Assembly (NCBI RefSeq): GCF_019457595.1
Contig: NZ_CP080419.1
Coordinates: 2,666,001 to 2,730,000 of the forward strand
Length of the DNA stretch: 64,000 nucleotides
Direction: 5' to 3'
Source of the DNA: Shewanella psychrotolerans
GTDB lineage: Bacteria; Pseudomonadota; Gammaproteobacteria; Enterobacterales; Shewanellaceae
Part shown: positions 20,522-29,257 of the stretch, piece after piece
Numbering within the stretch: position 1 is the first letter of the stretch
Layout: each line of letters starts with the position of its first letter
The notes under the pieces: model-generated
Seen by the model: only the letters and a program-made list of their open reading frames with translations
Database searches by the model: none
Told to the model about the DNA's origin: nothing
Translations under genes and position numbers: made by a program

Positions 20522-21358
20522 ATGATTGAGATAGGAAAATCCTGTACCCTCGAGATCGTTAAGCAAGTCGATTTTGGTGTGTACCTTAATGCCCATGAAT
20601 TAGGCCAAGTATTATTACCAAGAAAGGTCGCGCCAAAACAATTTGAAATTGGCGATAATGTAGAGGTATTTCTCTATCTTGATTCTGAAGATAAGGTCAT
20701 TGCCACCACCAAGATCCCAAAAGTTCAAGTGGGGCAATTTGCCTATCTCAAGTGCATTGCAACCGGTCCATTTGGTGCGTTTCTCGATTGGGGACTCGAT
20801 AAAGATCTATTCTTACCCTTTGGTGAACAGCACAAAGAAATTGAAGTCGGTCGTTCGTATTTAGTCTATGTCGATGTTAATCACGCCGACGAGCGGATTG
20901 TTGCCTCTTCTAAAATCGATAAGTTTTTAGACAAAACACCACCGCCATATCGTAATGGCCAAGAAGTGAGTCTGATCATAGGTGGCACGACAGACCTCGG
21001 CTATAAAGCCATTGTTGATAATAGCCACTGGGGCGTTATCTATAAAAATGAAGTGTTTCGCGATCTGCGTTTTGGCCAACGAGTAAAAGGATTCGTTAAA
21101 CGCGTCAGAAGTGACGATAAGATAGATCTCGTACTTCAGCGCGGTGCTAAAGAGGAACTTGATAAACATGCGAATACCATTGTTATCAAGCTCAAACAAG
21201 CTGGCGGATTTTTGCCTCTTACCGACAAAACCGATGCTGAAGTAATCTATGCAGAACTAGCGATGAGTAAGAAAGCCTTTAAGAAGAGTATTGGTGGCCT
21301 TTATAAGCTGCAAAAAATCACTATTGAACAAGATGGTATTCGGTTAGTTGAAGCATAA
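20522..21358 (+). CDS. CvfB/YitL-type S1 RNA-binding protein
   Basis: 278 aa from the ATG at 20522 (an upstream TTG at 20495 adds 9 residues). The protein is built of S1-like beta-barrels: residues about 1-60 (CTLEIVKQVDFGVYLNA), 68-130 (GQFAYLKCIATGPFGAFLDWG) and 150-215 (ISLIIGGTTDLGYKAIVDN-like, WGVIYKNEVF), then a C-terminal winged-helix segment (AEVIYAELAMSKKAFKKSIGGL). This order matches CvfB of Staphylococcus and YitL of Bacillus. Members bind RNA; the target here is unknown. It is monocistronic, with a terminator after it. Confidence 0.88.
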   Translation: MIEIGKSCTLEIVKQVDFGVYLNAHELGQVLLPRKVAPKQFEIGDNVEVFLYLDSEDKVIATTKIPKVQVGQFAYLKCIATGPFGAFLDWGLDKDLFLPFGEQHKEIEVGRSYLVYVDVNHADERIVASSKIDKFLDKTPPPYRNGQEVSLIIGGTTDLGYKAIVDNSHWGVIYKNEVFRDLRFGQRVKGFVKRVRSDDKIDLVLQRGAKEELDKHANTIVIKLKQAGGFLPLTDKTDAEVIYAELAMSKKAFKKSIGGLYKLQKITIEQDGIRLVEA

Positions 21359-21436
21359 TAGCCAAAGCCATTAGTTGAACAGCAACTGGGCAGTTATTAG
21401 TCAGTAACCCGCTGACTCTGTGGATTGCCTTTGCAT

Positions 21437-21474
21437 AAAAGCATAGCTCTGTTATAACAAGCTATGCTTTTTTT
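21437..21474 (+). terminator. Rho-independent terminator after the cvfB-like gene
   Basis: 12-bp stem AAAAGCATAGCT (21437-21448) / AGCTATGCTTTT (21460-21471) with an 11-nt loop and a T7 run at 21468-21474. It lies just before yceH, so yceH must be read from its own promoter or by read-through. Confidence 0.9.
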
Positions 21475-21494
21475 ATACGGATACTTTTACTGAA

Positions 21495-22145
21495 ATGAAA
21501 CTCACCTCTCACGAAGCCCGTGTTATCGGTTGTCTGTTAGAAAAAGAGAGAACCACACCAGAACAATATCCCCTTTCGCTTAACGGTTTAACCTTAGCCT
21601 GCAATCAAAAATCCAGCAGAGAGCCGGTGGTTAGTTACACCGAATCGGATGTACAAGCGACGATCGACTCACTTAACAAAAAAAGGCTTATCTCAGAACA
21701 AAGCGGTTTCGGTTCACGTGTCGTTAAATACAAACATCGGTTTTGCAACACAGAGTTCAGCGCTCTGCAGTTAAGCTCGGCCCAAGTGGCCATTATCTGC
21801 CTACTTCTACTTCGAGGCCCGCAAACACCGGGAGAGTTACGAACACGTAGTAATCGTCTTCACACCTTTAGCGATGTCACCGAAGTTGAACATGCCCTCA
21901 CGGCATTATCAGAGATGACAGAACCTTTAGTACGCCAACTGCCTAGAGACCCCGGAAAAAGAGAGTGTCGTTTTGTTGAGCTATTGAGTGAAACTTCAGA
22001 GCAAATACAAACGGAGATACCATCGCCCGCTAGCGCTACTGAGCATGAACAGCACCAAGATTCGCTTGCCGAACGGGTAAATCGTCTCGAACAAGAGGTT
22101 GCAGAACTAAAACAGTTACTCTCTACACTAACGAGTAACATTTAA
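21495..22145 (+). CDS. yceH: YceH family protein (DUF480)
   Basis: 216 aa with tandem winged-helix domains: [43 protein letters not shown] in the first, and [18 protein letters not shown] in the second. The C-terminus is a Glu/Gln-rich coiled-coil (about 185-213, [19 protein letters not shown]). This is the same arrangement as E. coli YceH (215 aa). DNA binding is plausible from the fold, but I know of no established function. It is 20 bp downstream of a strong terminator. Confidence 0.9.
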   Translation: MKLTSHEARVIGCLLEKERTTPEQYPLSLNGLTLACNQKSSREPVVSYTESDVQATIDSLNKKRLISEQSGFGSRVVKYKHRFCNTEFSALQLSSAQVAIICLLLLRGPQTPGELRTRSNRLHTFSDVTEVEHALTALSEMTEPLVRQLPRDPGKRECRFVELLSETSEQIQTEIPSPASATEHEQHQDSLAERVNRLEQEVAELKQLLSTLTSNI

Positions 22146-22229
22146 AGACGATCTGACATGCACTGCTGCAACTTATCCAAATAACAAGTGTTAAGCTAGC
22201 CCTATTAATTTCAAAAAAGGGATTTATCC

Positions 22230-23066
22230 TTGAAAACAGTTACCCCTCGAAGTTCAATTTCAGGTGCTATATTATTAGCCAGGTTTGAACTCAAAAAAAT
22301 CTTATTCAGCACTAGAGGATTAGTTGCACTTGCGGCCTTCGCTTTAGTTTGGTTTTTAATCCTTTGGTATCCAGTAAAGCACGCCTCGGTCTATCTGTTT
22401 TCGCCAGACTTTAAGCAATTACTCAGTGCGTTATTTGGTGAATCTTCCGTCAGTGAGTTGTTCTCGTGGAAAGTCGCGGAGATGGCCATATTATGGGTAG
22501 CTGCGCTTTATCTGTTTCCATTATTTAGTATTTTTGTGAGTGCCGATCAGTTTGCCTCAGACAAAACTCGTGGTACTTTTCGTTTTCTCACGCTGAGAGC
22601 CAACCGAGATACGCTGTTTTTTGGCCGCGTTGCCGGCTATCTGTTTATTCAAGCAATATTATTAGCCTTTACCCTATTCGCCACACTGTTATTAATCGCC
22701 TATAGAGATCCCAACTTACTGCCTTCAGCCGTTGGATCATCACTGTTTATTTTCGTTAACATCATGATTGTCCTCCTGCCCTACACTGCGTTAATGGCAA
22801 TATTGTCGCTATATGCAAATTCAGCACGTCAGGCAACCATATACGCCATTTTATTGCTTGCCGGCATATCCATCGTTAATGGCATTATTAACTATTCCCT
22901 TCCAGGATTAAGCTCTATTTTGCAGTGGATAGTGCCCGGTGCTCAGCTATCGATGATGATCAATACCCATGGTTTTAGCAGCCTACCCATTGCCGCCATT
23001 CCATTGATTCAAGCAGCTGTATTGCTGTTATTAGGAAGAACCTACATGGCGAGGATTGCAATATGA
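22230..23066 (+). CDS. ABC-2 type transporter permease
   Basis: 278 aa from a TTG at 22230, preceded by AAAGGGA about 8 bp upstream. About six membrane helices are visible (around 32-50, 88-108, 130-150, 165-190, 195-215, 245-270). SADQFASDKTRGTFRFLTLRA is the cytoplasmic coupling region seen in NosY/ABC-2 permeases. It overlaps the following ATPase gene by 4 bp, so the two form one transporter. The substrate cannot be told; no soluble partner gene is adjacent. Confidence 0.82.
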   Translation: MKTVTPRSSISGAILLARFELKKILFSTRGLVALAAFALVWFLILWYPVKHASVYLFSPDFKQLLSALFGESSVSELFSWKVAEMAILWVAALYLFPLFSIFVSADQFASDKTRGTFRFLTLRANRDTLFFGRVAGYLFIQAILLAFTLFATLLLIAYRDPNLLPSAVGSSLFIFVNIMIVLLPYTALMAILSLYANSARQATIYAILLLAGISIVNGIINYSLPGLSSILQWIVPGAQLSMMINTHGFSSLPIAAIPLIQAAVLLLLGRTYMARIAI

Positions 23067-23965
23067 ATATCATCAGTTGTCAAAATGTCAGCAAATCATA
23101 TGGCAGTAAACAAGCCCTAAACCAAGTGAGCTTTGATATTGTTCTAGGCCAAGCCGTAGCGCTCGTTGGCCCTAACGGTGCCGGTAAAACGACGTTATTC
23201 TCGTTATTATGTGGTTATATCGCGCCAACAGAGGGTGAGATAAGGATCTTGGGTCACCGACCTGGAAGCACTCCTCTATTAGGAAAAGTCTCCGCACTGC
23301 CACAAGATGCCCGTCTCGATCCCAATTTAACCGTACAGGCCCAGTTGATCCTATTTGCACAATTACAAGGATTTGACACCCAAGGCGCCAAGGCTGAATG
23401 TCAACGTGTACTCGACCTAGTTGGTCTTAGTGAAACGGCAAACCAAAAGCCTCTATCACTGAGTCATGGAATGAGTAAAAGGATCTCAATAGCACAAGCC
23501 TTAATAGGCTCACCACAACTGATATTGTTAGATGAGCCCACAGCAGGGTTAGATCCCGCTAATGCTAAAGCGATCAGAGAGCTCGTCCATTCTCACTCAA
23601 ATGAAACCACCTTTGTCATTAGTTCACACAACCTTGATGAGCTCGAAAAACTATGTGACAAGGTGCTTTACCTAGACAAAGGCATGCTTAATCAATCGGT
23701 ATCGATACAGGACAATCAGGCGGACGATTACCTAACCTTAGTGATGCAGCAGTGCGACAGCGACCAGCTTATTGAAACACTATCACAATGGCCGCAAGTC
23801 AAAAACGTAAAAGCTGCTCAATATAATGAGTTTGTTATCCATTATAATTTAACTAAAAGTTTTGAATTTGAAATGGCACTGCTTGAACTGTTCTCAACCC
23901 ATAATTGGACTTATAGAACGCTACAGCGTGGACGCACCTTAGAAGAGAAACTTTTTTCGAAATAA
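23063..23965 (+). CDS. ABC transporter ATP-binding protein
   Basis: 300-aa ATPase partner of the preceding permease. Walker A GPNGAGKTT (about 36-44), Q-loop at SALPQDARLD, Walker B LILLDEPTAGLDP and the switch His in FVISSHNLDEL are intact. The signature is LSHGMSKR instead of LSGGQ, a variation seen in NosF/CcmA-like exporters. The C-terminal 80 residues form a small regulatory extension. A nitrous-oxide-type (NosF) or bacteriocin-export origin is possible, but the gene context does not support either. Confidence 0.88.
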   Translation: MNIISCQNVSKSYGSKQALNQVSFDIVLGQAVALVGPNGAGKTTLFSLLCGYIAPTEGEIRILGHRPGSTPLLGKVSALPQDARLDPNLTVQAQLILFAQLQGFDTQGAKAECQRVLDLVGLSETANQKPLSLSHGMSKRISIAQALIGSPQLILLDEPTAGLDPANAKAIRELVHSHSNETTFVISSHNLDELEKLCDKVLYLDKGMLNQSVSIQDNQADDYLTLVMQQCDSDQLIETLSQWPQVKNVKAAQYNEFVIHYNLTKSFEFEMALLELFSTHNWTYRTLQRGRTLEEKLFSK

Positions 23966-24011
23966 CAACCCAAGTGCTGATAATACAATGCCATCACGCA
24001 ATGGAAAGTAA

Positions 24012-24051
24012 CCCACTAATATAGGACCTTTATTGGTCCTATATTAGTGGG
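24012..24051 (+). terminator. 17-bp perfect hairpin after the ABC transporter operon
   Basis: CCCACTAATATAGGACC (24012-24028) pairs perfectly with 24035-24051 around a TTTATT loop. It begins 46 bp after the ATPase stop. Neither flank has a T run, so classical intrinsic termination is uncertain; 3'-end protection of the operon mRNA or an operator is equally possible. Confidence 0.5.
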
Positions 24052-24141
24052 GGAGATTTACAATATTCATGTTGTCACCACTCTAGATTTAAACGTCTTG
24101 ACGCTAGCTTAAAAATGCTCTACACAGCTGTTTTGCGATTA

Positions 24142-24170
24142 ATTCAAAGCGAATGAGTGATGATGGTTGC
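24142..24170 (+). repeat. Partial copy of the 8784-8810 repeat core
   Basis: ATTCAAAGCGAATG and the following TGATGATGGTTGC align with ATTCAAGGCGAATG and TGATGGAATGC at 8784-8810, with few mismatches. The preceding TGTTTT also matches the left end of the first element. No right-hand inverted repeat is seen here, so it looks degenerate. Confidence 0.35.
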
Positions 24171-24335
24171 TCCTTTATTAGGCCACACACCCCATAGATC
24201 CATTTCAGCATCCGCGAAGTTTAGCGTAAAAATATTTATAACTGGGATGGGAAAACAAGCTGAATGAGAGATTATTGTAGAACAGACTGATAAGTTATAA
24301 CGTCGCTATTTAGCAAATATTAGGATTTCAGATAC

Positions 24336-24366
24336 AAAAAAAGAGCCACGATAAATCGTAGCCCTT
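24336..24366 (-). terminator. Rho-independent terminator of the cold-shock gene
   Basis: On the minus strand GGGCTACGAT pairs with ATCGTGGCTC (10 bp with two G-U pairs, 2-nt loop) and is followed by seven T (A7 at 24336-24342 on the plus strand). It ends the leftward csp transcript about 40 bp after its stop codon. Confidence 0.85.
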
Positions 24367-24404
24367 ACTATTATTTTTAGTAGCTAATGCTACTAAAGGT
24401 CAGC

Positions 24405-24611
24405 TTAAAGAACAGTTACGTTCTCAGCTTGTGGACCTTTTTGACCTTGAGTCACAGTGAACTGCACTTTCTGACCTTCGTCAAGAGTTTTGAAACCGTC
24501 AGAGTTGATCGCACGGAAGTGTACGAAAACGTCTGGGCCAGACTCTTGCTCGATAAAACCAAAACCTTTGTCAGAGTTGAACCACTTAACAACGCCAGTA
24601 ACTTGAGACAT
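24405..24611 (-). CDS. CspA-family cold-shock protein
   Basis: 68 aa, a single cold-shock domain. It carries RNP1 KGFGFI and RNP2 VFVHF, with the surface aromatic residues of [13 protein letters not shown]. Such proteins bind single-stranded nucleic acid and melt mRNA structure. The family name within CspA/C/D/E cannot be fixed from sequence. The 300-bp upstream gap allows a long 5' leader like those of cold-induced csp genes, but I see no firm cold-box. It has its own terminator. Confidence 0.93.
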   Translation of the reverse strand: MSQVTGVVKWFNSDKGFGFIEQESGPDVFVHFRAINSDGFKTLDEGQKVQFTVTQGQKGPQAENVTVL

Positions 24612-24913
24612 GATATAAATCCTGTAACTAAATAAAATAAAGCCTTAAACGGCAGTAGAGCTGGAAAATGCCGGTATTACTTATGTTAACAGGACGAACT
24701 GGTCGTATTGAACACATAAAGTTAAGCCCAACCTTCAAGCTCCAATCACTATAAATCATTCTGACAGTATGTCAACAACCATTGAAGGTCAAAATTCCTA
24801 TTTTTACTTAAATTTCTGTCAGTTGTTACAAAACAATCAATATAAAATTTGTATAAAAACACTAACCACCGATCAAGGAGAAAAAATAGATAATTTAAAC
24901 AATGGCTAACAGG
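24612..24913 (-). promoter_or_regulatory. Probable long leader and promoter of the cold-shock gene
   Basis: 302 bp of A+T-rich DNA between rlmA and csp with no gene. Cold-shock genes of this family commonly have 100-200 nt structured leaders, and the available room fits. I cannot point to the promoter or a defined thermosensor structure. Confidence 0.35.
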
Positions 24914-25726
24914 TTAGCAGGCCTGAAAAACTTCAATCTTAAAATCTAACTCGCACCTGAAATCTTTCATTGTTAATGCTTGCTTTTGTTCAGCATTAAA
25001 TTTCCAATTGTAAGGTGTCATCGCCAAAAAATGCTGAATATCGACAGCATCAGATAACTGTAAAACCTGCTGTACACGTTCAGTATGAAGCAGTTTAAAC
25101 CCCTCTATCTCACTCACGATATCTGGATGTGGTCTCGGGTGCTCATAAATCAACTCCTTTAACGCAAAGTGGTGCTGTGGTCCCGCAGAAACGGTGATCA
25201 AAATTGCATCGTCTTTCGCCACGCGCCTTAGCTCACAGTCGAGAGACGGTGCGTATATTCTCAACATAAAATCAAAACTATTGTCATCGAAGGGCATTTC
25301 AAAACTACTCGCCACACAAAAATCGATCTCTCGATAACGTTTTGCCGCATATTTCAGTGCCGATTTAGAGATATCGACTCCATTAAGCGCAAAATCACCT
25401 CGCGACATCATATCTTGTTGCAATCGATGAGAGTAGTAACCTTCACCACAGCCGATATCCAGCCCTTGTTTAGCATTGGGTGCAAACTCAATTGCTAACA
25501 AATTTACTCTATCGCTCATCGCCTGATAGTAGCCCTTATTTAGAAACTCTCTACGGGCAAACATCATCTCTTTATTATCACCAGGGTCTTTTGAACGTTT
25601 TTTCTGGACAGGCAAAAGGTTGACGTAACCCTCTTTCGCACGGTCGAATCGATGGTTCTTACTACAAGACCAAGTTGTTTGATTAAGGCATAAGGGTTGC
25701 GAACAAATTGGGCAACGATAATTCAT
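24914..25726 (-). CDS. rlmA: 23S rRNA (guanine-N1)-methyltransferase RlmA
   Basis: 270 aa. The N-terminal zinc finger is visible as MNYRCPICSQPL plus CSKNHRFD (Cys5, Cys8, Cys21, His25), followed by the family-specific AKEGYVNLLPVQ. The Rossmann methyltransferase core has the SAM-binding GLDIGCGEGYYS (about 89-100). RlmA methylates G745 (or G748 in the RlmA-II branch) of 23S rRNA hairpin 35; gammaproteobacterial members are usually the G745 type. It lies 42 bp after an unrecognised gene on the same strand. Confidence 0.92.
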   Translation of the reverse strand: MNYRCPICSQPLCLNQTTWSCSKNHRFDRAKEGYVNLLPVQKKRSKDPGDNKEMMFARREFLNKGYYQAMSDRVNLLAIEFAPNAKQGLDIGCGEGYYSHRLQQDMMSRGDFALNGVDISKSALKYAAKRYREIDFCVASSFEMPFDDNSFDFMLRIYAPSLDCELRRVAKDDAILITVSAGPQHHFALKELIYEHPRPHPDIVSEIEGFKLLHTERVQQVLQLSDAVDIQHFLAMTPYNWKFNAEQKQALTMKDFRCELDFKIEVFQAC

Positions 25727-25768
25727 GGTATTTTCCGAAAAAACTTTTAGACAATATTAAGAAGAGTG

Positions 25769-26593
25769 TTACTCGTTCTCATCAACAAACATCTGCTCAA
25801 CCATCGCATTTAGTTCGGGCGGCGAAAGTAACCGATAGGACTCTATTTTACGCTGTAACACCTCTATATCATCCTCATAATTGGCAGCATATTGCCAATT
25901 AACTCGCTCTAAGGATTGGTGATATTGGCGTGAAATCAACTGTTTCCGGCGAAGTAATTGGGTGTCAAGGTTAGTGACTTCGTTCAGCAGCGTACGATAA
26001 TCATGAATTTGTCGCTCATTAACAAATGCTCGTAACTCATTTCTAACAATTTCAATTTCACTAATTTCAAGCAGCAGCTTCTCTGCATTCAATAGCAGAT
26101 CAGGCTCCCGCGCCAAAATAGCATTTGCACGACGAAGTTCTTTCGGTGCGCCAAACAATCTTAAATCGCGCTCTAATTCTATTAGTTGCCATTTCTTATC
26201 GAATAACGGCAAAAAATTAACACTTGCTTGCTCGTAACTGATCTTAATCACCAGCCCTTGGCGCAACAAGCTCACACAGATAGCTGGTGAATAACCAATA
26301 GCATTGAATAAGCGAACACCTTGCCCTGAGGTTCGGTTAATTTGCTCAGCAGTACTACTATTATTTACCTCACCAATAAAAGTAGATTGAATGTCGAGTT
26401 TAAGAAAAGGATGAATACGAGCGAGCAAACTAACCCGATCATAGGTACTTTCGACTACCACCCACTCAGCAATATGCCCTCCTGTTGTCTGTAACAAGCT
26501 ATGGTCACTTGCTGAATCACTCAGGGTCAAAACCAAATATCCGTCTTGAGGTAATTCAATCAGTTGTGGCTGGGTAAGTAACGACTCAAACAT
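25769..26593 (-). CDS. Unrecognised conserved-looking protein
   Basis: 274 aa with no domain I can name. The N-terminal half (1-130) is predicted mixed alpha/beta with no signal peptide or membrane segment. The C-terminal half (about 140-270) is almost entirely charged helix (LERDLRLFGAPKELRRANAIL, LNAEKLLLEISEIEIVRNEL, EDDIEVLQRKIESYRLLSPP), consistent with coiled coil. It is upstream of rlmA on the same strand and divergent from sbcB. Codon use looks like its neighbours and the frame is clean, so it is probably a real cytoplasmic protein, perhaps limited to this lineage. Confidence 0.75.
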   Translation of the reverse strand: MFESLLTQPQLIELPQDGYLVLTLSDSASDHSLLQTTGGHIAEWVVVESTYDRVSLLARIHPFLKLDIQSTFIGEVNNSSTAEQINRTSGQGVRLFNAIGYSPAICVSLLRQGLVIKISYEQASVNFLPLFDKKWQLIELERDLRLFGAPKELRRANAILAREPDLLLNAEKLLLEISEIEIVRNELRAFVNERQIHDYRTLLNEVTNLDTQLLRRKQLISRQYHQSLERVNWQYAANYEDDIEVLQRKIESYRLLSPPELNAMVEQMFVDENE

Positions 26594-26759
26594 GAAGGTT
26601 TCCTATACATTAAGCCTCATTGTACCTAGTATGGATTTGTCCTGCCAACTTTAAAAACGACAATATTCAGTTAAATAGCGATTAATTTAGCATGATAATG
26701 GCACTCTAGAGTTTGTCGATGCTATGATAGAACACAATATTCATTGTGTAATTTCCCCT

Positions 26760-28172
26760 ATGTCATCAAGTAATTCAGCGAGTATCTTTTGGCACGACTA
26801 CGAAACTTTTGGCGCAAATCCGGCAAAAGATAGGCCTTCACAATTTGCTGGTGTCCGTACCGATTTAGACCTCAATATCATTTCAGAACCGGTGACTTTT
26901 TATTGTAAAGTTGCAAATGACTATTTGCCGTCGCCAGAAGCGATTCTAATCACAGGTATCACACCGCAACTCGCAAATATGAAAGGCGTTCCTGAATCAG
27001 AGTTTATGGGAAAGGTGCATGAGTTATTTTCAGTGCCCAATACCTGTGTTGCTGGCTACAACTCCCTAAGGTTCGATGATGAAATTACCCGTTACGGTTT
27101 TTACCGCAATTTCTTCGATCCTTATGCAAGAGAGTGGCAACAGGGAAACTCACGTTGGGACATTATCGATCTCGTCAGAGCGTGTTATGCATTAAGACCT
27201 GAAGGCATCAACTGGCCGACTAAAGAGGATGGTACGCCAAGCTTTAAACTTGAGCACCTGACCCAAGCTAATAATCTCAGCCATGAAAAAGCACACGATG
27301 CGATGTCCGATGTTTATGCCACCATTGATATAGCGAAACTGATTAAACAGCAGCAACCTAAGCTATTCGATTATTACTTTAATCTGCGCAAGAAGAACGA
27401 AGTCAGCAAGCTTATTGACGTACTGAATATGCAACCTATGCTGCATGTCAGTTCAAAAATCAGTGCATTAAATGGATGCACCACGCTGATCGCTCCCGTT
27501 GCACATCATAGTACTAATAAAAATGCCATTATATGTGTCAATTTGGCTATGGACATTACCCCGCTAATTGAACTTGACGTTGAGCAGATAAAGCAGCGTA
27601 TGTATACGCCCCGCGCTGATTTAGCCCCCGATGAGCTACCTATTGGCCTAAAACAAATTCATATCAATAAGTGCCCCTTTTTAGCCCCTGCAAAAAGTCT
27701 TACCGATGAAAATGCACAGCGATTATCAATAGATAAAGATTTTGCACGTGAGCAATATAAACGATTAAGACAACATCCTGAGATTAGAGAAAAACTCGTT
27801 GCAGTGTTCGACACCGATCATAGCAATGAAATATCAGATCCTGATTTACAACTTTATAGTGGCGGCTTCTTTAGCAGCGCAGACAAAAATAAGATGGAGA
27901 TAATCCGCCATACTCAGCCACACAATCTTGCAGCGCTCGATCTGCATTTTGATGATCCTAGACTTAAAGAGATGTTGTTTAGATATCGTGGCCGTAATTA
28001 TCCCGAAACCTTTGATGATTCAGAGCAATATCGCTGGCGAGAGTTTTGCCAGCAAAGACTCAATGATCCCGATTACCTGCTTAGATTAGAAACCTTGCTT
28101 AATGAAACCGATGGCGATGAAGAAAAACAGAAATTATTACAGGCTCTATGTCATTATCTTAGCCATTTGTAG
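26760..28172 (+). CDS. sbcB: Exodeoxyribonuclease I
   Basis: 470 aa from the ATG at 26760; an upstream ATG at 26724 adds 12 residues not seen in the family. It degrades single-stranded DNA 3' to 5'. The DnaQ-type exonuclease motifs are visible: FWHDYETFG (Asp13, Glu15), VAGYNSLRFDDEITRYGFYRN, and HDAMSDVYAT with the third His/Asp pair. The SH3-like and C-terminal helical domains follow (LLFRYRGRNYPET). Length matches E. coli ExoI (475). It is divergent from the unrecognised gene. Confidence 0.95.
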   Translation: MSSSNSASIFWHDYETFGANPAKDRPSQFAGVRTDLDLNIISEPVTFYCKVANDYLPSPEAILITGITPQLANMKGVPESEFMGKVHELFSVPNTCVAGYNSLRFDDEITRYGFYRNFFDPYAREWQQGNSRWDIIDLVRACYALRPEGINWPTKEDGTPSFKLEHLTQANNLSHEKAHDAMSDVYATIDIAKLIKQQQPKLFDYYFNLRKKNEVSKLIDVLNMQPMLHVSSKISALNGCTTLIAPVAHHSTNKNAIICVNLAMDITPLIELDVEQIKQRMYTPRADLAPDELPIGLKQIHINKCPFLAPAKSLTDENAQRLSIDKDFAREQYKRLRQHPEIREKLVAVFDTDHSNEISDPDLQLYSGGFFSSADKNKMEIIRHTQPHNLAALDLHFDDPRLKEMLFRYRGRNYPETFDDSEQYRWREFCQQRLNDPDYLLRLETLLNETDGDEEKQKLLQALCHYLSHL

Positions 28173-28269
28173 TCGAAACATCAGATGAAATGGGATCTGA
28201 ATCCCACTATCGTGGTAACTTAGTTACTAGAATGATTTTCCAATAGCTTAACAATTAAGGATAAAGCTG

Positions 28270-29160
28270 ATGCAAGATAGATTTATTCACTGCATAGCTC
28301 AACTGCCATCAGAATTGGCAGACAAGTTGGTGCCAATTCTGAACGAAGATTTTGCAGGTCATATCGACGCGCAACAGATTGCCGATTTGGCGGCAGCAAC
28401 GCAGTTACCTGTCGATGAACTACTGTTAAAATTATTGCCGATTGCGGCGGCGCTGGCTAAACCACCAATCAGTGAGTTTTATGTAGGTGCAATCGCCAAA
28501 GGTAAAAGTGGCGATATCTATATGGGTGGTAATATGGAGTTAAGTGGTGAAGCTCTATTTCATAGTGTTCATGCCGAGCAAAGCGCTATTAGTCACGCTT
28601 GGTTAAGTGGTGAAACTGCAATCGAAGATATCATTGTTAATGAATCTCCTTGCGGCCATTGTCGTCAGTTTATGAATGAGCTTGTTTCTGGTCAGACAAT
28701 AAAGATCCACCTCCCAAGCCAGGGAGCGAAGCCTTTATCGCACTATTTGCCCTATGCATTTGGACCAAGCGATCTCAATATTACCAAGCCATTACTTTCT
28801 AAGCAGGTACATGAGTTTTCATTAGACAGCTCAGACCCTATGATCATTGAAGCGCTTGATCATGCAAGTTTAAGCTACGCTCCCTACACTGAGAGCTATG
28901 CTGCTGTAGTATTAGAAACTAAAGATGGGCAAACATTCTGCGGTCGTTATGCCGAAAGTGCCGCGTTTAACCCATCGATGTTACCAATGCAAATGGCACT
29001 ATCTGCGATGGTTCGTCATAATCGTGACTTTAGTGAAATCAACCGCGCAGTGTTAGTCGAATCCAGCCAAGGAAAAATTTCCCTCGTTGGAGCAACCATG
29101 GATGCGTTACACGCTGCTGCGGCTGTTGAACTAGAGCATATTGTGATCGATCCTGTTTAG
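28270..29160 (+). CDS. cdd: Cytidine deaminase
   Basis: 296 aa, the long homodimeric form as in E. coli (294). It deaminates cytidine and deoxycytidine to uridines in pyrimidine salvage. The zinc site is HAEQSAI (His101, Glu103 as proton shuttle) and PCGHCRQ (Cys128, Cys131). The C-terminal half is the degenerate second domain typical of this class, with [13 protein letters not shown] plus-strand AAGGATAAAGCTG lies before the ATG. A shared terminator follows. Confidence 0.95.
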   Translation: MQDRFIHCIAQLPSELADKLVPILNEDFAGHIDAQQIADLAAATQLPVDELLLKLLPIAAALAKPPISEFYVGAIAKGKSGDIYMGGNMELSGEALFHSVHAEQSAISHAWLSGETAIEDIIVNESPCGHCRQFMNELVSGQTIKIHLPSQGAKPLSHYLPYAFGPSDLNITKPLLSKQVHEFSLDSSDPMIIEALDHASLSYAPYTESYAAVVLETKDGQTFCGRYAESAAFNPSMLPMQMALSAMVRHNRDFSEINRAVLVESSQGKISLVGATMDALHAAAAVELEHIVIDPV

Positions 29161-29211
29161 TTATATTAGATAACGGCTCGCTTTTATTAAAAAGAAGCCA
29201 CTATTAAATAA

Positions 29212-29236
29212 AAAAGGGCTGCGCTGCAGTCCTTTT
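29212..29236. terminator. Bidirectional terminator between cdd and the dehydrogenase gene
   Basis: 11-bp stem AAAAGGGCTGC (29212-29222) / GCAGTCCTTTT (29226-29236), one G-T pair, 3-nt loop, with T5 on the plus side and A5 on the other. It serves both converging genes. Confidence 0.8.
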
Positions 29237-29257
29237 TCATTTTCAATATCATGCTGA

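Larger units (their letters stand above)
23966..24335. other. Gap between ABC operon and cold-shock gene, with a 17-bp hairpin
   Basis: 370 bp without a gene. It holds the 17-bp perfect hairpin at 24012-24051 and, at 24142-24170, a block similar to the core of the element at 8766-8862. Confidence 0.5.

Noticed and set aside
24387-24635. 82-codon plus-strand frame opposite the cold-shock gene
   Set aside because: It is the shadow of the conserved csp coding sequence on the other strand.
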